From Streptomyces sp. CBMA123 (GTDB taxonomy: Bacteria > Actinomycetota > Actinomycetes > Streptomycetales > Streptomycetaceae), in contig NZ_MECK01000632.1 in the NCBI RefSeq assembly GCF_014596465.1, forward strand, positions 46,141-110,140: 64,000 nucleotides of DNA, given 5' to 3'. Shown here piece after piece: positions 42,386 to 51,382 of this stretch. Within the stretch, counting starts at the first letter, position 1, and each line of letters begins with the position of its first letter. The position numbers and the translations under genes are program-made. Below the pieces are notes generated by a model. The model was given only the letters and a program-made list of their open reading frames with translations, ran no database searches and was not told where the DNA came from.

Positions 42386-45300
42386 TCAGATTTTTTGCAG
42401 TCCGGTCAGGGAGTGCAAGCGGCCGACCAGTTCCTCGGAGCGGGCCCGGTACCGTGCGACCGAGGCCAGTTTGATCTCCTCGTAGCCACGCACGGTGTCG
42501 GGCAGTGAGGCGATCTCGACGGCCAGGCCGTGGACGTCCTCGCCGAGGAGCCGGCAGACCTCGGCCATGGTGGTTCGGTACTCGACCACCAGGGCGCGTT
42601 CGGTGCGGCGCACGCGGGCCGCTCCGAACGGGTCGAGGCGGGTGCCGCGGATGGCGCGCATGGCTGCGAGGGCGTGGAAGGCGGGTTTGAACCAGGGGCC
42701 GAGTTCGATCTTGCGGGTCATTCCTAGGGCCCGCAGCACGGGCGGGTGGAGACGGTAGGACATTCGCGCGCCGTCCCCGAAGCGGGCTCGCACCTCCCGC
42801 TCGACCTCGGGGTCAAGGGAGAGCCGGGCCACCTCGTACTCGTCCTTGTACGCCATCAGCTTGTACAGGTACGTGGCCACGGCCTCGGCGAGTGCGGTCG
42901 AGCCGGGCACGCGTTCGTTCTCGGTTCGCCGCACCTGTTCGACGAAGCGCAGGTACCTCGTTGCGTACGCGACGTTCTGGTAGGCGATGAGGTCCGGGAC
43001 GCGGATTTCCAGGAGCCGGGCGAGTTCCGACCCGGGGGCGGCCCCGGCCGATGCGAGGACGTTACGGGCGGCGGCGGAGAGGCGCCGTTCGGGAGCGGCG
43101 TGCCCGGGCCGGGCGGCGGCGAAGGCTTCGGGGTCGGCGACGGCCTGGCGGCCGAGGCGGAACGCCTTGAGGTTGGCCTCGACCTTGACGCCGTTGAGGG
43201 TGATCGCCTCCTCGATGGCGTGCGCCGGAATTGGCAGCCCGCCGGCCTGGTAGGCCGCACCCGTCAGCAGGAGGTTGGCGAACTGGTCCTCGCCCAGCAG
43301 GTCGGCGGCGAGCCGCCGCGCGTCCAGGAAGACGCTGTCCCTCACCCCGGCCCGGATTCTTTCCTTGAGTGGTTCGGCGGGCGGGAAGGTCACGTTCGGG
43401 TCGATCACCATCCGTCCGGTCGGGACCTCTGTGGTGGAGACGACCGCCACCGTTCTCGCCGGGGCGGTCGCTGACAGGTTTCCGGGTTCCGCGGCCACGA
43501 GCAAGTCGCAGCCGAGGTAGAGGTCGCACTCCTCAAGGGCCGCCTTGCCAGCCTGGTCGGTCCGGTCCGTGGTGATCTTGATGTCGGAGACCACCGCACC
43601 GCCCTTCTGGGCCAGGCCGGTCTGGTCGAGGGTCCGGACGTGCAGGCCCACGAGCGAGGCCGCGGTGCTGAGGATCTGCGCGAGAGTGACCACGCCGGAA
43701 CCGCCGATGCCGGTGATCCGGACGGTGTGGGACGCCGGCACGACAGGTGCCGGATCGGGCAGGGCGGCGGTGTCCGGCATGGCGGTGGCGGTGAAGGCGT
43801 GCTTCCCGCCGGCGGGCACGACCGTGAGGAAGGAGGGGCAGTCCCCTGCCAGGCAGGCGTAGTCCTTGTTGCAGGAGGACTGATCGATCCGGGTCTTGCG
43901 CCCGAACTCGGTGTCGACGGGTTGCACGGAGAGGCAGTTCGACTGCTGTCCGCAGTCGCCGCATCCCTCGCACACCCGCTCGTTGATCACCACCTGCTCG
44001 GCGGGCTCGGGCGCAAGGCCGCGCTTGCGCTTGCGTCGCAGTTCCGTCGCGCACTCCTGGTCGTGGATGAGCACGGTGACCCCGGGGGTCCGGGCGAGCA
44101 CGTCCTGGGCCTCGGGCAGCCGGTCGCGGTGCCAGACGACGACGCCCTTCGGAAGCGCGACCCGCCGGTAGCGCTTGACGTCCTCGGTCGTGACGATGAC
44201 GCGTCCGACGCCCTCCGCCAACAGCTCCTGTGCGATCGCGGGCACGGGCATGACGCCGATCGGCTGCTGCCCGCCGGTCATCGCCACCGCCGAGTTGTAG
44301 AGCAGTTTGTAGGTGACGTTCACCCCGGCCGCGACCGCCGCCCTGATGGCGAGGCTGCCGGAGTGGTGGAAGGTGCCGTCGCCGAGGTTCTGGATCAGGT
44401 GGTCGCGGGCGAGGAACGGCTGCATCCCGATCCACTGGGCGCCCTCGCCGCCCATCTGTGTCATGCCGATCACGTCCCCGGCCTGGGCGGGGTCCATGAG
44501 CGTGACCATGGCGTGGCAGCCGATCCCGGCTCCGACGGCGGCGCCCTCGGGCGCCTTGGTCGAGAGGTTGTGCGGGCAGCCGGAACAGAAGTAGGGGGTG
44601 CGGGTCGCCATGGGCAGGAGCGGAAGCGCCCGGCGCCCGGCCACCGTCGGCCGCCGGACGTCCGACCAGGCGCGCACGGTGGGGAAGTCGCCCAGGCTGT
44701 TCAGCCGGTGGGCGAGCCGTGCGGCTACGGTGTCGGGATCGAGTTCTCCGTCGAACGGGAAGAGGACCGAACCGTCGGGTGCGCGCTTGCCGGAGACGGC
44801 CGGCCGGTTCCCGTGCCCGTAGAGCAGTTCCTTGAGGGCGGTCTCGATCAGCGGCCGCTTCTCCTCCACGACCACGATGTGGCTCAGTCCTCGCGCGAAC
44901 CGTTCGACGACCGTGGGTTCCAGCGGGTGGATCATGCCGAGGTGGAGCAGGCGCACACCCCGCCGGTTCAGTTCGGCGTCGTCGAGTCCGAGGATGCGCA
45001 GGGCCTGACGGACGTCGAGGAAGGTCTTGCCCGCCGCGACGATGCCGACGCGGTCCTCGGACCCCGAGACGGTGATCCGGTTGAGGCCGTTGGCGGCGGC
45101 GTAGCGGCGGGCGATCTCCAGACGGGCGCCCTCCCGGGTGCGTTCCAGGTCGCCGAGCGCCGGCTGCACCATCCGGGAGCCGACGGTGTGGCGGTACGGC
45201 ACTCCGTCGATGACGAGGTCCGGTTCGACCGGCGAGATCCGGCCGGCGCTCACGTCGACGGTGCCGGAGCCGTCGGCGACCGCCGTGACGATCTTCAGCG

Positions 45301-45910
45301 CCACCCACAGACCGGACGCCCGGGACATCGCCACGCCGTGCAGTCCGAAGTCGAGCGCCTCCTGCGGGTCGGACGGGTAGAGGGTGGGCAGACCGAGGTC
45401 GGCGAGGAGCAGTTCGGAGGCGCCGGGGACGGTGGACGACTTGGCGGCGGGGTCGTCACCGACCAGGGCGAGCGCGCCGCCGACCGGGTGGGTGCCCATC
45501 AGGTTGTTGTGCCGGATGGCGTCCGAGGCACGGTCCAGGCCCGGGGACTTGCCGTACCAGACGGCCGTGATGCCGTCGACGCGCTTGTCCGGCTGCCCGG
45601 CCGCGAGCTGGGTGCCCTGGACCGCCGTCGCCGCCAACTCCTCGTTGACGCCGGGGCGGAAGACGATGTCGTACTCCTCGAGGAGGGGGCGGCAACGCGC
45701 GAGTTCCATGTCGTATCCGGCGAGCGGCGAACCCTCGTACCCGGAGACGAATCCGGCGGTGCTGCGGCCCGCGCGGCGGTCGGCGCGGCGGATGTCGAGG
45801 GGCAGCCGGGCGAGCGCCTGGATGCCGGTGAGGTGGACGCTGCCTTCTTCGAGGGTGTACCGGTCCTGGAGCGAGGGCCGTGGCTCGGTCGGGTTCTGAG
45901 AGGTCACCAC
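42386..45910 (-). CDS. Indolepyruvate:ferredoxin oxidoreductase, fused form
   Basis: This 1174-residue enzyme starts at GTG 45910, six bases after GGAGG. It has the pyruvate-type binding part at the N-terminus (FVSGYEGSPLAGYDMEL, VWYGKSPGLDRASDAIRHN), a TPP domain with GIGCHAMVTLMDPAQAGDV and GDGTFHHSG, two 4Fe-4S regions (CEGCGDCGQQSNC, CNKDYACLAGDCPSF) and a C-terminal gamma-type domain (RITGIGGSGVVTLAQILSTA, DQTGLAQKGGAVVSDI). It would decarboxylate aryl-2-oxoacids to aryl-CoA and reduce ferredoxin. It is the last gene of the operon with a monooxygenase and a dioxygenase, pointing to aromatic amino-acid or arylpyruvate breakdown. Confidence 0.9.
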   Translation of the reverse strand: MVTSQNPTEPRPSLQDRYTLEEGSVHLTGIQALARLPLDIRRADRRAGRSTAGFVSGYEGSPLAGYDMELARCRPLLEEYDIVFRPGVNEELAATAVQGTQLAAGQPDKRVDGITAVWYGKSPGLDRASDAIRHNNLMGTHPVGGALALVGDDPAAKSSTVPGASELLLADLGLPTLYPSDPQEALDFGLHGVAMSRASGLWVALKIVTAVADGSGTVDVSAGRISPVEPDLVIDGVPYRHTVGSRMVQPALGDLERTREGARLEIARRYAAANGLNRITVSGSEDRVGIVAAGKTFLDVRQALRILGLDDAELNRRGVRLLHLGMIHPLEPTVVERFARGLSHIVVVEEKRPLIETALKELLYGHGNRPAVSGKRAPDGSVLFPFDGELDPDTVAARLAHRLNSLGDFPTVRAWSDVRRPTVAGRRALPLLPMATRTPYFCSGCPHNLSTKAPEGAAVGAGIGCHAMVTLMDPAQAGDVIGMTQMGGEGAQWIGMQPFLARDHLIQNLGDGTFHHSGSLAIRAAVAAGVNVTYKLLYNSAVAMTGGQQPIGVMPVPAIAQELLAEGVGRVIVTTEDVKRYRRVALPKGVVVWHRDRLPEAQDVLARTPGVTVLIHDQECATELRRKRKRGLAPEPAEQVVINERVCEGCGDCGQQSNCLSVQPVDTEFGRKTRIDQSSCNKDYACLAGDCPSFLTVVPAGGKHAFTATAMPDTAALPDPAPVVPASHTVRITGIGGSGVVTLAQILSTAASLVGLHVRTLDQTGLAQKGGAVVSDIKITTDRTDQAGKAALEECDLYLGCDLLVAAEPGNLSATAPARTVAVVSTTEVPTGRMVIDPNVTFPPAEPLKERIRAGVRDSVFLDARRLAADLLGEDQFANLLLTGAAYQAGGLPIPAHAIEEAITLNGVKVEANLKAFRLGRQAVADPEAFAAARPGHAAPERRLSAAARNVLASAGAAPGSELARLLEIRVPDLIAYQNVAYATRYLRFVEQVRRTENERVPGSTALAEAVATYLYKLMAYKDEYEVARLSLDPEVEREVRARFGDGARMSYRLHPPVLRALGMTRKIELGPWFKPAFHALAAMRAIRGTRLDPFGAARVRRTERALVVEYRTTMAEVCRLLGEDVHGLAVEIASLPDTVRGYEEIKLASVARYRARSEELVGRLHSLTGLQKI

Positions 45911-45951
45911 TGTGTTCCTCCGGGTGGGGCATCGGTTGGCGGGGCGGGTAC

Positions 45952-45975
45952 GGGCCCGCGGGCCCGCGGGCCCGC
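45952..45975. repeat. Three tandem GGGCCCGC units
   Basis: Head-to-tail GGGCCCGC repeats with a self-complementary core lie in the 182-bp gap between the monooxygenase stop and the oxidoreductase start. They could form a partial attenuating hairpin within the operon. Confidence 0.5.
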
Positions 45976-46092
45976 TTGCCGGTCCGCCGGGCTTTGCCCG
46001 GTGGGGGCGGGCGGCCGGGCGGTGGGGAGGGAGCGCCGGGTGGGAGCCGCGGTCGCGGCCGCCGCCCGGCGGGGACAGGATCTGACGGAGCG

Positions 46093-47781
46093 TTACCGGG
46101 CGGGCCGTTCGGCTCCGCGGAGCAGGCCGGTGAGAGCCGACACGGGAGCCGATCCCTCGGCGCTGTGCCACGCGATGTGACCGTCCGGCCGGACCAGCAG
46201 GGCTCCGTCCGCGCCGATCCCGAGCAGGTCTAGGCAGGCGCCGTCCGCGCTGGCGACGTCGCCGACGACGACGGTCCGCTGCGCCATGCCGCCCCCGGGC
46301 CCCTCGGGGAAAAGCTCCTCGAAGGCGACCGCGAACGCGTCCGCCCAGGCGGCTCCTCCCGGCCCGGCGAAGAGGGTGAAGCCCGGCACCAGGAGGTCGT
46401 GGGTGGACACCAGCTCCCCACCGCGCTCGACCCAGGCGTGCGGAAGTCGCGCCCCGCGGACGGCGGTCGGCGTGCGGTCGCCGTCCGAGGACAGGGCGCC
46501 GTCGGCCCACCGGGCCGCTCCGTAGACGTACCCGATCTCCTGGCTCAGCGCGTCGAAGTGCGGGCGCTGCAGAGGGACGGCTTCCGCGATCCGTCGGCGT
46601 TCCGCCGCGGCGACCTGCGGGTCCGGGCTCTCCAGGCGCGCGGCGACGACGGCCGTGCCGGTCCCGATGCCGACGTCGGCCATCTTGATGGCGTTCATCA
46701 TGCTGTGGCGGGCGTTGTCGACGGCGATGGGGCGGCGTTCCCGCTCGTAGCTGTCGAGCAGGGCCTCGGGGGCGTGACCGTTCAGTACGGCGGCGAGCTT
46801 CCAGCCGAGGTTGTCCGCGTCGGCGAGGCCGCTGTTCATGCCGAGGCCGCCGGTCGGCGGGAACTGGTGCGCCGCGTCGCCGGCGAGCAGGACCCGGCCG
46901 CGGCGGTAGGTCGCGGCGGTCCGGGCCGTCATGGTCCACGACCCCACGGAGCGGATGTCCACGTCGAGTTCGGTGGTTCCGACGGCGTCCCGGATGATCT
47001 GGGCGCAGCGCTCGGGTGGGTAGTCCTGCGGCGATTCGACGGCCGGGTCGAAGGTCCGCTGGAAGGTCCACCGGCGGGCACCGTCCATGCCGATGAGCAC
47101 GCCCGGGGAGACGCTGTTGATCAGCCAGACCAGCAGGGCGGGGTCCTGGTGCGTCCACGGCGAGAGGTCGGCGTGGAAGTAGATGTTCAGCTGGTGGCCG
47201 AGGACCGGGGCGCCGTCCATCGAGATGCCGAGCCGGTCGCGCATGCCGCCCGTCGCCCCGTCCGCAGCCACGACCCAGCGGGTGCGCAGGGTCTGCCGCC
47301 CGTCCGCCCCCTCCACGGTGACGTCGACGGCGTCACCGTGGTCGGTCACCTCCTTGACGGTGGTGTTGTAGCGGAGGGTGGCCGTTCCCTGGGCGACGAC
47401 CGCGTCCAGCAGGTGCCGCTGCACCCGGTCCTGTGCACAGGAGGCGAGTTGCTCGGCCGAGGCGTGTATCCGCTCCAGGATCCGGGGGCCTTCGGCGAAG
47501 TCGATCCGGCCCAGGGACTCCCCGGCGAGGGTCTGCTTCCACAGGATGGTGCCGGCCTGCGCCGGGTCCACCGAGTCCGCCCGGACGGCGTCCGCGATGC
47601 CCCAGGCCCGGAACAGTTCCATGGACCGGGTGTTGACGACGTGGGCCCTGGGGTGGGGGTTGATCCCGCCGAACTGTTCGCAGACGACGCTGCGGACGCC
47701 GTGCCGGCCGAGGACGAGCGCGGTAGCCAGGCCCACGGGGCCGGCGCCGATGATGACGACGGGCGTGTCGAAGTCGTTCAT
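46093..47781 (-). CDS. FAD-dependent aromatic monooxygenase
   Basis: This 562-residue protein has an N-terminal FAD motif (VVIIGAGPVGLATALVLGRH), the DG motif (WVVAADGATGGMRDRLGI) and the second FAD motif GRVLLAGDAAHQFPPTGGLG. The thioredoxin-like C-terminal extension (ALLVRPDGHIAWHSAEG) marks the MhpA/PheA-type hydroxylases of phenolic compounds. ATG 47781 overlaps the dioxygenase stop (ATGA), so the two are coupled. It would hydroxylate an aromatic ring to a catechol-type product for the dioxygenase. The exact substrate is unknown. Confidence 0.88.
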   Translation of the reverse strand: MNDFDTPVVIIGAGPVGLATALVLGRHGVRSVVCEQFGGINPHPRAHVVNTRSMELFRAWGIADAVRADSVDPAQAGTILWKQTLAGESLGRIDFAEGPRILERIHASAEQLASCAQDRVQRHLLDAVVAQGTATLRYNTTVKEVTDHGDAVDVTVEGADGRQTLRTRWVVAADGATGGMRDRLGISMDGAPVLGHQLNIYFHADLSPWTHQDPALLVWLINSVSPGVLIGMDGARRWTFQRTFDPAVESPQDYPPERCAQIIRDAVGTTELDVDIRSVGSWTMTARTAATYRRGRVLLAGDAAHQFPPTGGLGMNSGLADADNLGWKLAAVLNGHAPEALLDSYERERRPIAVDNARHSMMNAIKMADVGIGTGTAVVAARLESPDPQVAAAERRRIAEAVPLQRPHFDALSQEIGYVYGAARWADGALSSDGDRTPTAVRGARLPHAWVERGGELVSTHDLLVPGFTLFAGPGGAAWADAFAVAFEELFPEGPGGGMAQRTVVVGDVASADGACLDLLGIGADGALLVRPDGHIAWHSAEGSAPVSALTGLLRGAERPAR

Positions 47782-48293
47782 GCGCGCCGGACCAGGTCGG
47801 CGGGGGACTCGCCGGACTCGAAGCGTCGCAGCAGGTCGTCGGGGTCGAAGTCGACCCCGATCGGATTGGCCTCGAAGGCTCCGGAGCGGAACCACTCGTC
47901 GAGTTCCTCCGCAGTGGCGAAGTTGTCGATCTGGAGCTCGATGTGGTTGCCGTCGGGGTCCTCGAAGTACATCGAGGTGGTCGGCCCGTGGTTGATGCAC
48001 CAGAAGGGGTGGATGCCCTCGCCCTTCAGCCGCCGATAGGTGTCGAGCAGGTCCTTGAGCGTCGCGTAGGTGAACGCCATGTGGTGGAGGCCGGTGTGTG
48101 CCTCGGTCGGACGCTCGGACGCCCCGGTGGCGATCAGCGCGACCCGGTGGTGCTCGTCGTCGTAGGTCAGGAAGGCGAGGAGCTCGTTGGCGAAGGCGAC
48201 CCGGCCTTCAAGGACGTTCGCGTACCAGTCGGTCATGACCGGCAGGCGGCCGGTGCGCAGGACGACATGGGCGAGCTTGTCGGGAGAAGCCAT
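47778..48293 (-). CDS. VOC-family extradiol ring-cleavage dioxygenase
   Basis: This 171-residue protein is a one-domain vicinal-oxygen-chelate enzyme. His9 (KLAHVVLR), His70/71 (GLHHMAF) and Glu119 (GNHIELQI) would bind the Fe(II). SMYFEDPDGNHIEL is typical of catechol-2,3-dioxygenase-type members. It is preceded by a strong GAAGGAGG ribosome site and two operator copies (48329-48383). It would open the ring made by the coupled monooxygenase. It begins the operon. Confidence 0.85.
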   Translation of the reverse strand: MASPDKLAHVVLRTGRLPVMTDWYANVLEGRVAFANELLAFLTYDDEHHRVALIATGASERPTEAHTGLHHMAFTYATLKDLLDTYRRLKGEGIHPFWCINHGPTTSMYFEDPDGNHIELQIDNFATAEELDEWFRSGAFEANPIGVDFDPDDLLRRFESGESPADLVRRA

Positions 48294-48328
48294 GGGGTGG
48301 CGACCTCCTTCTCGGGAGCACGGCAGCC

Positions 48329-48383
48329 CTCTTGGCTGCCATACAAGAGAAACTTAGGAGTTCTCTTGTATGGCAGTCAAGAG
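48329..48383. promoter_or_regulatory. Two TetR operators upstream of the catabolic operon
   Basis: Two copies of CTCTTG-N9-CAAGAG (48329-48349 and 48363-48383) are also mirror images of each other, forming a 23-bp inverted repeat with one mismatch around ACTTAGGAG. They lie between the operon's first gene and the TetR gene, a suitable place to block its promoter. The same site occurs twice at 49058-49101. Confidence 0.85.
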
Positions 48384-48424
48384 GTAGCTCGGCACGCCGC
48401 CGCGGCAGCCCTCAAGGGCCCGGC

Positions 48425-48991
48425 TCAGCGTGCCGCCGCGGCAGCCACCAGCGCCTCCATGAGCAGGTCGACGAGCTCCCCGGTCGTCCGGTCCAGCATT
48501 CGCGTACTGACCAGCAGCCCTTCGAACAGCACGTGCGCCAGATCCGCTACCGGCGCGACGTCCGCCCCCTCGGGCAGCCGGTCCGCGACTGCCGCGAGCA
48601 GGCGACCCTCCAGCCACTCCTGCATGCGGGCGTAGGTGTCGGTCAGCGCCGGCGACTCGCTCATGCGGTCATACGCCTCCCGGTGCAGCCCGCGGTAGGC
48701 CTCCAGGCCGACGAGGCATGCCACCAGCTGTCGGCGCGGATCGCCCCCGATGGCGGGGTCCGCCTCGACGTGTTCCCGCTCGCGCAGGAACCTGCGGTCC
48801 AGTGCGGCGGCGAACAGGTCGTCCTTAGTGGGGAAGTACCAGCGCACGGCGTTTGCCGCGACGCCCGCCGCCCGGCCGATCTCGGCCAGGCTGGTCCCCT
48901 TGTACCCCTGGTCGGCGAAGAGTTCCCAGGCGCTCTCGACCAGGACGGCCTCGCGCTCGGCTTTCGGGATCTGCTGACGGTTCCTCGGCAT
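48425..48991 (-). CDS. TetR-family repressor of the aromatic regulon
   Basis: This 188-residue regulator starts at ATG 48991 with MPRNRQQIPKAEREAVLVES. Its helix-turn-helix is GTSLAEIGRAAGVAANAVRW, followed by YFPTKDDLF, and its helical ligand domain ends VDLLMEALVAAAAAR. It lies between the two operator pairs: one upstream of the dioxygenase operon, the other between its own start and the divergent hydrolase gene. It most likely represses both and itself until an aromatic intermediate binds. Confidence 0.88.
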   Translation of the reverse strand: MPRNRQQIPKAEREAVLVESAWELFADQGYKGTSLAEIGRAAGVAANAVRWYFPTKDDLFAAALDRRFLREREHVEADPAIGGDPRRQLVACLVGLEAYRGLHREAYDRMSESPALTDTYARMQEWLEGRLLAAVADRLPEGADVAPVADLAHVLFEGLLVSTRMLDRTTGELVDLLMEALVAAAAAR

Positions 48992-49057
48992 GACAGCAAA
49001 GCCTAGGCGGCGCCGCCGCACCATCCGTCCGCGGCTCCGGGGGGGGCGATGAACTAG

Positions 49058-49101
49058 CTCTTGACTCCGAAACAAGAAGGCTCTTGACTCTGATCCAAGA
49101 G
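49058..49101. promoter_or_regulatory. Two TetR operators between repressor and hydrolase genes
   Basis: CTCTTGACTCCGAAACAAGAA (49058-49078, one changed base in the right arm) and a perfect CTCTTG-N9-CAAGAG (49081-49101) lie 32 bp before the ATG of the hydrolase gene. They repeat the site found at 48329 and 48363, with the same nine-base spacing. Confidence 0.85.
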
Positions 49102-49132
49102 AAGTCCCACCCCCGACCTGCGGGAGTCTTTG

Positions 49133-50026
49133 ATGCGCCTGTACAGCACGGCCCTGGGTATCGCCCGAGAGGACAGCCCCGGCGAGCTCTCCCTGCTCGA
49201 TCTCCCCTTCGCCGACCTGGGCGCCCTCCTGCGCGGCCCGGGGATCGCGGCGGCCCGCACGGCGGCGGTCGTCCGGCAGGTCGCGCTCGACGAGGTCCAC
49301 GTGCACGCACCCGTTCCCCAGCCCGGGAAAATCCTGATCGTCGGACTGAACTACCACAGTCACGCGGAGGAGGCCCTGGAGATGTTCGCCGCGATGGGCC
49401 GGGCCGACATCACCCTGCCCACCGAGCCGAACTTCCAGGTCGTCGCCGGTTCCGCGGTCATCGCCCCCGGCGACGACATCCACCTCCCGGCAGTCGCGTC
49501 CCGGCAGGTCGACTACGAGGGCGAAGTGGCCGCCGTCATCGGCAGCTCCGCAACCTCTGTCGACACCGCGGACGCGATGCGCCACCTCGCCGGCCTGACC
49601 ATCGCCAACGACGTCTCGGCCCGCGACATCCAGCACCGGGCGATGACGGGCGACCCGACCGCCTCCATCGGCGTCTCCAAGAGCTTCGATACCTTCAAAC
49701 CGCTCGGCCCCTGCCTGGTCACCCCCGACGAATTCCACCAGCCGCTCGACCTGCGGCTGCGCACCCTGGTCAACGGCGAACTGCGCCAGGACGACCGCAC
49801 CGCGGGCTTCATCCACGACGTGGCCGAGCTGATCTCCTTCCTCTCGCGCTACCAGACCCTCGAACCCGGCGACGTGATCCTCACCGGGACACCGCGCGGC
49901 GCCGGCGTGTTCTCCGGCCGCCATCTGCAACCCGGCGACGTCGTCGAGGTCGATGTCGAACGCATCGGCACGCTCCGCAACCGCGTGGCCGCCCTCGAGG
50001 ATGCAAGCGCGAACGCGCGACGGTAG
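49133..50026 (+). CDS. Fumarylacetoacetate hydrolase family protein
   Basis: This 297-residue enzyme starts at ATG 49133, with GGGAG six bases upstream. It carries ILIVGLNYHSHAEEAL, the metal-binding Glu residues in VDYEGEVAAVIG, and AGLTIANDVSARDIQHRA, KSFDTFKPLGPCLVTP and DVILTGTPRGAGVF, all standard for the FAH superfamily. It would hydrolyse, decarboxylate or isomerise the ring-cleavage product. It is divergent from the repressor and shares its operator with it. Confidence 0.9.
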   Translation: MRLYSTALGIAREDSPGELSLLDLPFADLGALLRGPGIAAARTAAVVRQVALDEVHVHAPVPQPGKILIVGLNYHSHAEEALEMFAAMGRADITLPTEPNFQVVAGSAVIAPGDDIHLPAVASRQVDYEGEVAAVIGSSATSVDTADAMRHLAGLTIANDVSARDIQHRAMTGDPTASIGVSKSFDTFKPLGPCLVTPDEFHQPLDLRLRTLVNGELRQDDRTAGFIHDVAELISFLSRYQTLEPGDVILTGTPRGAGVFSGRHLQPGDVVEVDVERIGTLRNRVAALEDASANARR

Positions 50027-50095
50027 CGGACGCCTGGCGCAGGCGGTTCAGGGAGTGTCATGAATCAGGGGACACCCTGATCAAGGGAGACACTG

Positions 50096-50770
50096 ATGAG
50101 CTCGATGACGGATCACCGGATCGGGTCGGTTTCTGACGGTTCGGTTTCGGCGGAGTCCGGAGACGCCGATGCCTTGGACATGGGTCCGAGGAAGAACACC
50201 GGCGGGTCGGATGTGGTGGCGTCGGTCGCCGAGCTGGCGGCCGAGCAGGCCAGGGCCGGCGGGATGCGGCTGCTCGGTGAGGGCGGGCTGCTGCAGCAGC
50301 TGACCCGGCACCTGCTCCAGGAGGCCCTGGAAGCCGAGATGGACGAGCACCTGGCCTCGACCGCGGAGCCGGGCCGCTCAGCCCGCAAAGGCGGCAACGC
50401 GCGCAACGGCTACCGGATGAAGACCGTGATGACCGAGGCCGGGCCGGTCACGCTCGAGGTCCCCCGGGACCGGGCCGGCACGTTCGAACCGAAGGCCGTG
50501 CCCCGGCACGCGCGCCGAACCGAAGGCCTGGACAACCTCGTGGTCTCGCTGACCGCGAAGGGCCTGACCAGCGGGGAGATCGTCGCCCACCTGGCCGAGG
50601 TCTACGGCATGACCACCAGCAAGGAGACCGTCTCCACCATCACCGACCGGGTCCTGGAGGGCATGGCCGAGCGGCGCACGCGCCCCCTCGACCCGGTCTA
50701 CCCGGTCCTATTCGTGGACGCCGTGGACATCAAGGTCCGCGACGGGCAGGTCGCCAACCGGCGCCAGGGC
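50096..50770 (+). mobile_element. IS256-family transposase, truncated
   Basis: The frame MSSMTDHRIGSVSDGSVSAE continues with the mutator-type N-terminus (LTRHLLQEALEAEMDEHLAS, RNGYRMKTVMTEAGPVTLEV, PRDRAGTFEPKAVPRHARRT) and reaches the first catalytic region (VLFVDAVDIKVRDGQVANR). It stops matching at about 50762, so the second half of the ~410-residue protein with the last catalytic residues is missing. Upstream terminal repeat not identified. Confidence 0.8.
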
Positions 50771-51199
50771 CGAGGGCTCGCCGGGTGGACGACGGGTTGC
50801 TCACGGCGGTTCAACGAGTCCGGTGGCGGGCAGCTGCTCGCCGGGCAGTGCGGCCGGGACCCCCGGACGCACCAACACCCAACAGCCCTGTCGAATGACG
50901 CGGGAGTGTCGTGATCTGCGACACGAAGTCCGTCAGCGCCCCACCCGCCCGGCCACGCGGCGGCAATCTTGTGCGCCTGCTCCGCGATCAGGGACACAAC
51001 GGTGTCATCGACCACTGACACCTCGTGTCGTCTCCCGCTGACGTTCTCACGTCGCCCGACAGTTCGCCGGGCGCTCACCAACCATCACGGCCCCGCAGGG
51101 CACAGGGCCCTGCCGGCCGAACCGCCACCCACCACCGCCCCTCCGCCTACCAGCAAGCCGGGGAAAGGGATGGACAGAAGGGGTTCTCGGATTTACCGG
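50771..51199. other. Region after IS256 break, no clear gene
   Basis: The minus strand at about 50820-51050 has protein-like text (VVDDTVVSLIAEQAHKIAAA, DHDTPASFDRAVGCW), possibly a fragment of an unknown gene, but no start or family can be assigned. No RNA or terminator is evident. Confidence 0.3.
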
Positions 51200-51340
51200 C
51201 CACCCGAAAGTAGCCTCTGACCTACGGAAACGCGCGGACGCGGGAAGGAGCGGCGGGATACCTACGGTGGTACCCCCGGTGCTGCATGCGGTGGCACCTG
51301 CGGTGGTGCCTACGGGGAACTCTGCGACCCTGCCCTGGAA
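51200..51340. repeat. Repeat A with 12-bp units
   Basis: After TGACCTACGGAAACGCGCGG come four CGGTGG/CGGTGC starts at 51265, 51277, 51289 and 51301, exactly 12 bp apart, then CTACGGGGAAC. A related block is at 53350-53480 in the same orientation. Together they flank the XRE/coiled-coil gene and its divergent neighbour. Confidence 0.65.
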
Positions 51341-51382
51341 CGCGCGGACTGCCTTCAGCTGGCAGAAGTGGCAGATGCCGGG

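Noticed and set aside
43640..46180. 846-codon plus-strand frame antisense to the oxidoreductase
   Set aside because: Shadow frame of a clearly conserved enzyme with all iron-sulfur and TPP motifs on the other strand.
45911..47158. Upstream extension of the oxidoreductase frame to 1590 residues
   Set aside because: The extra part overlaps the monooxygenase out of frame and reads as Arg/Pro-rich text; the GTG at 45910 has a proper ribosome site.
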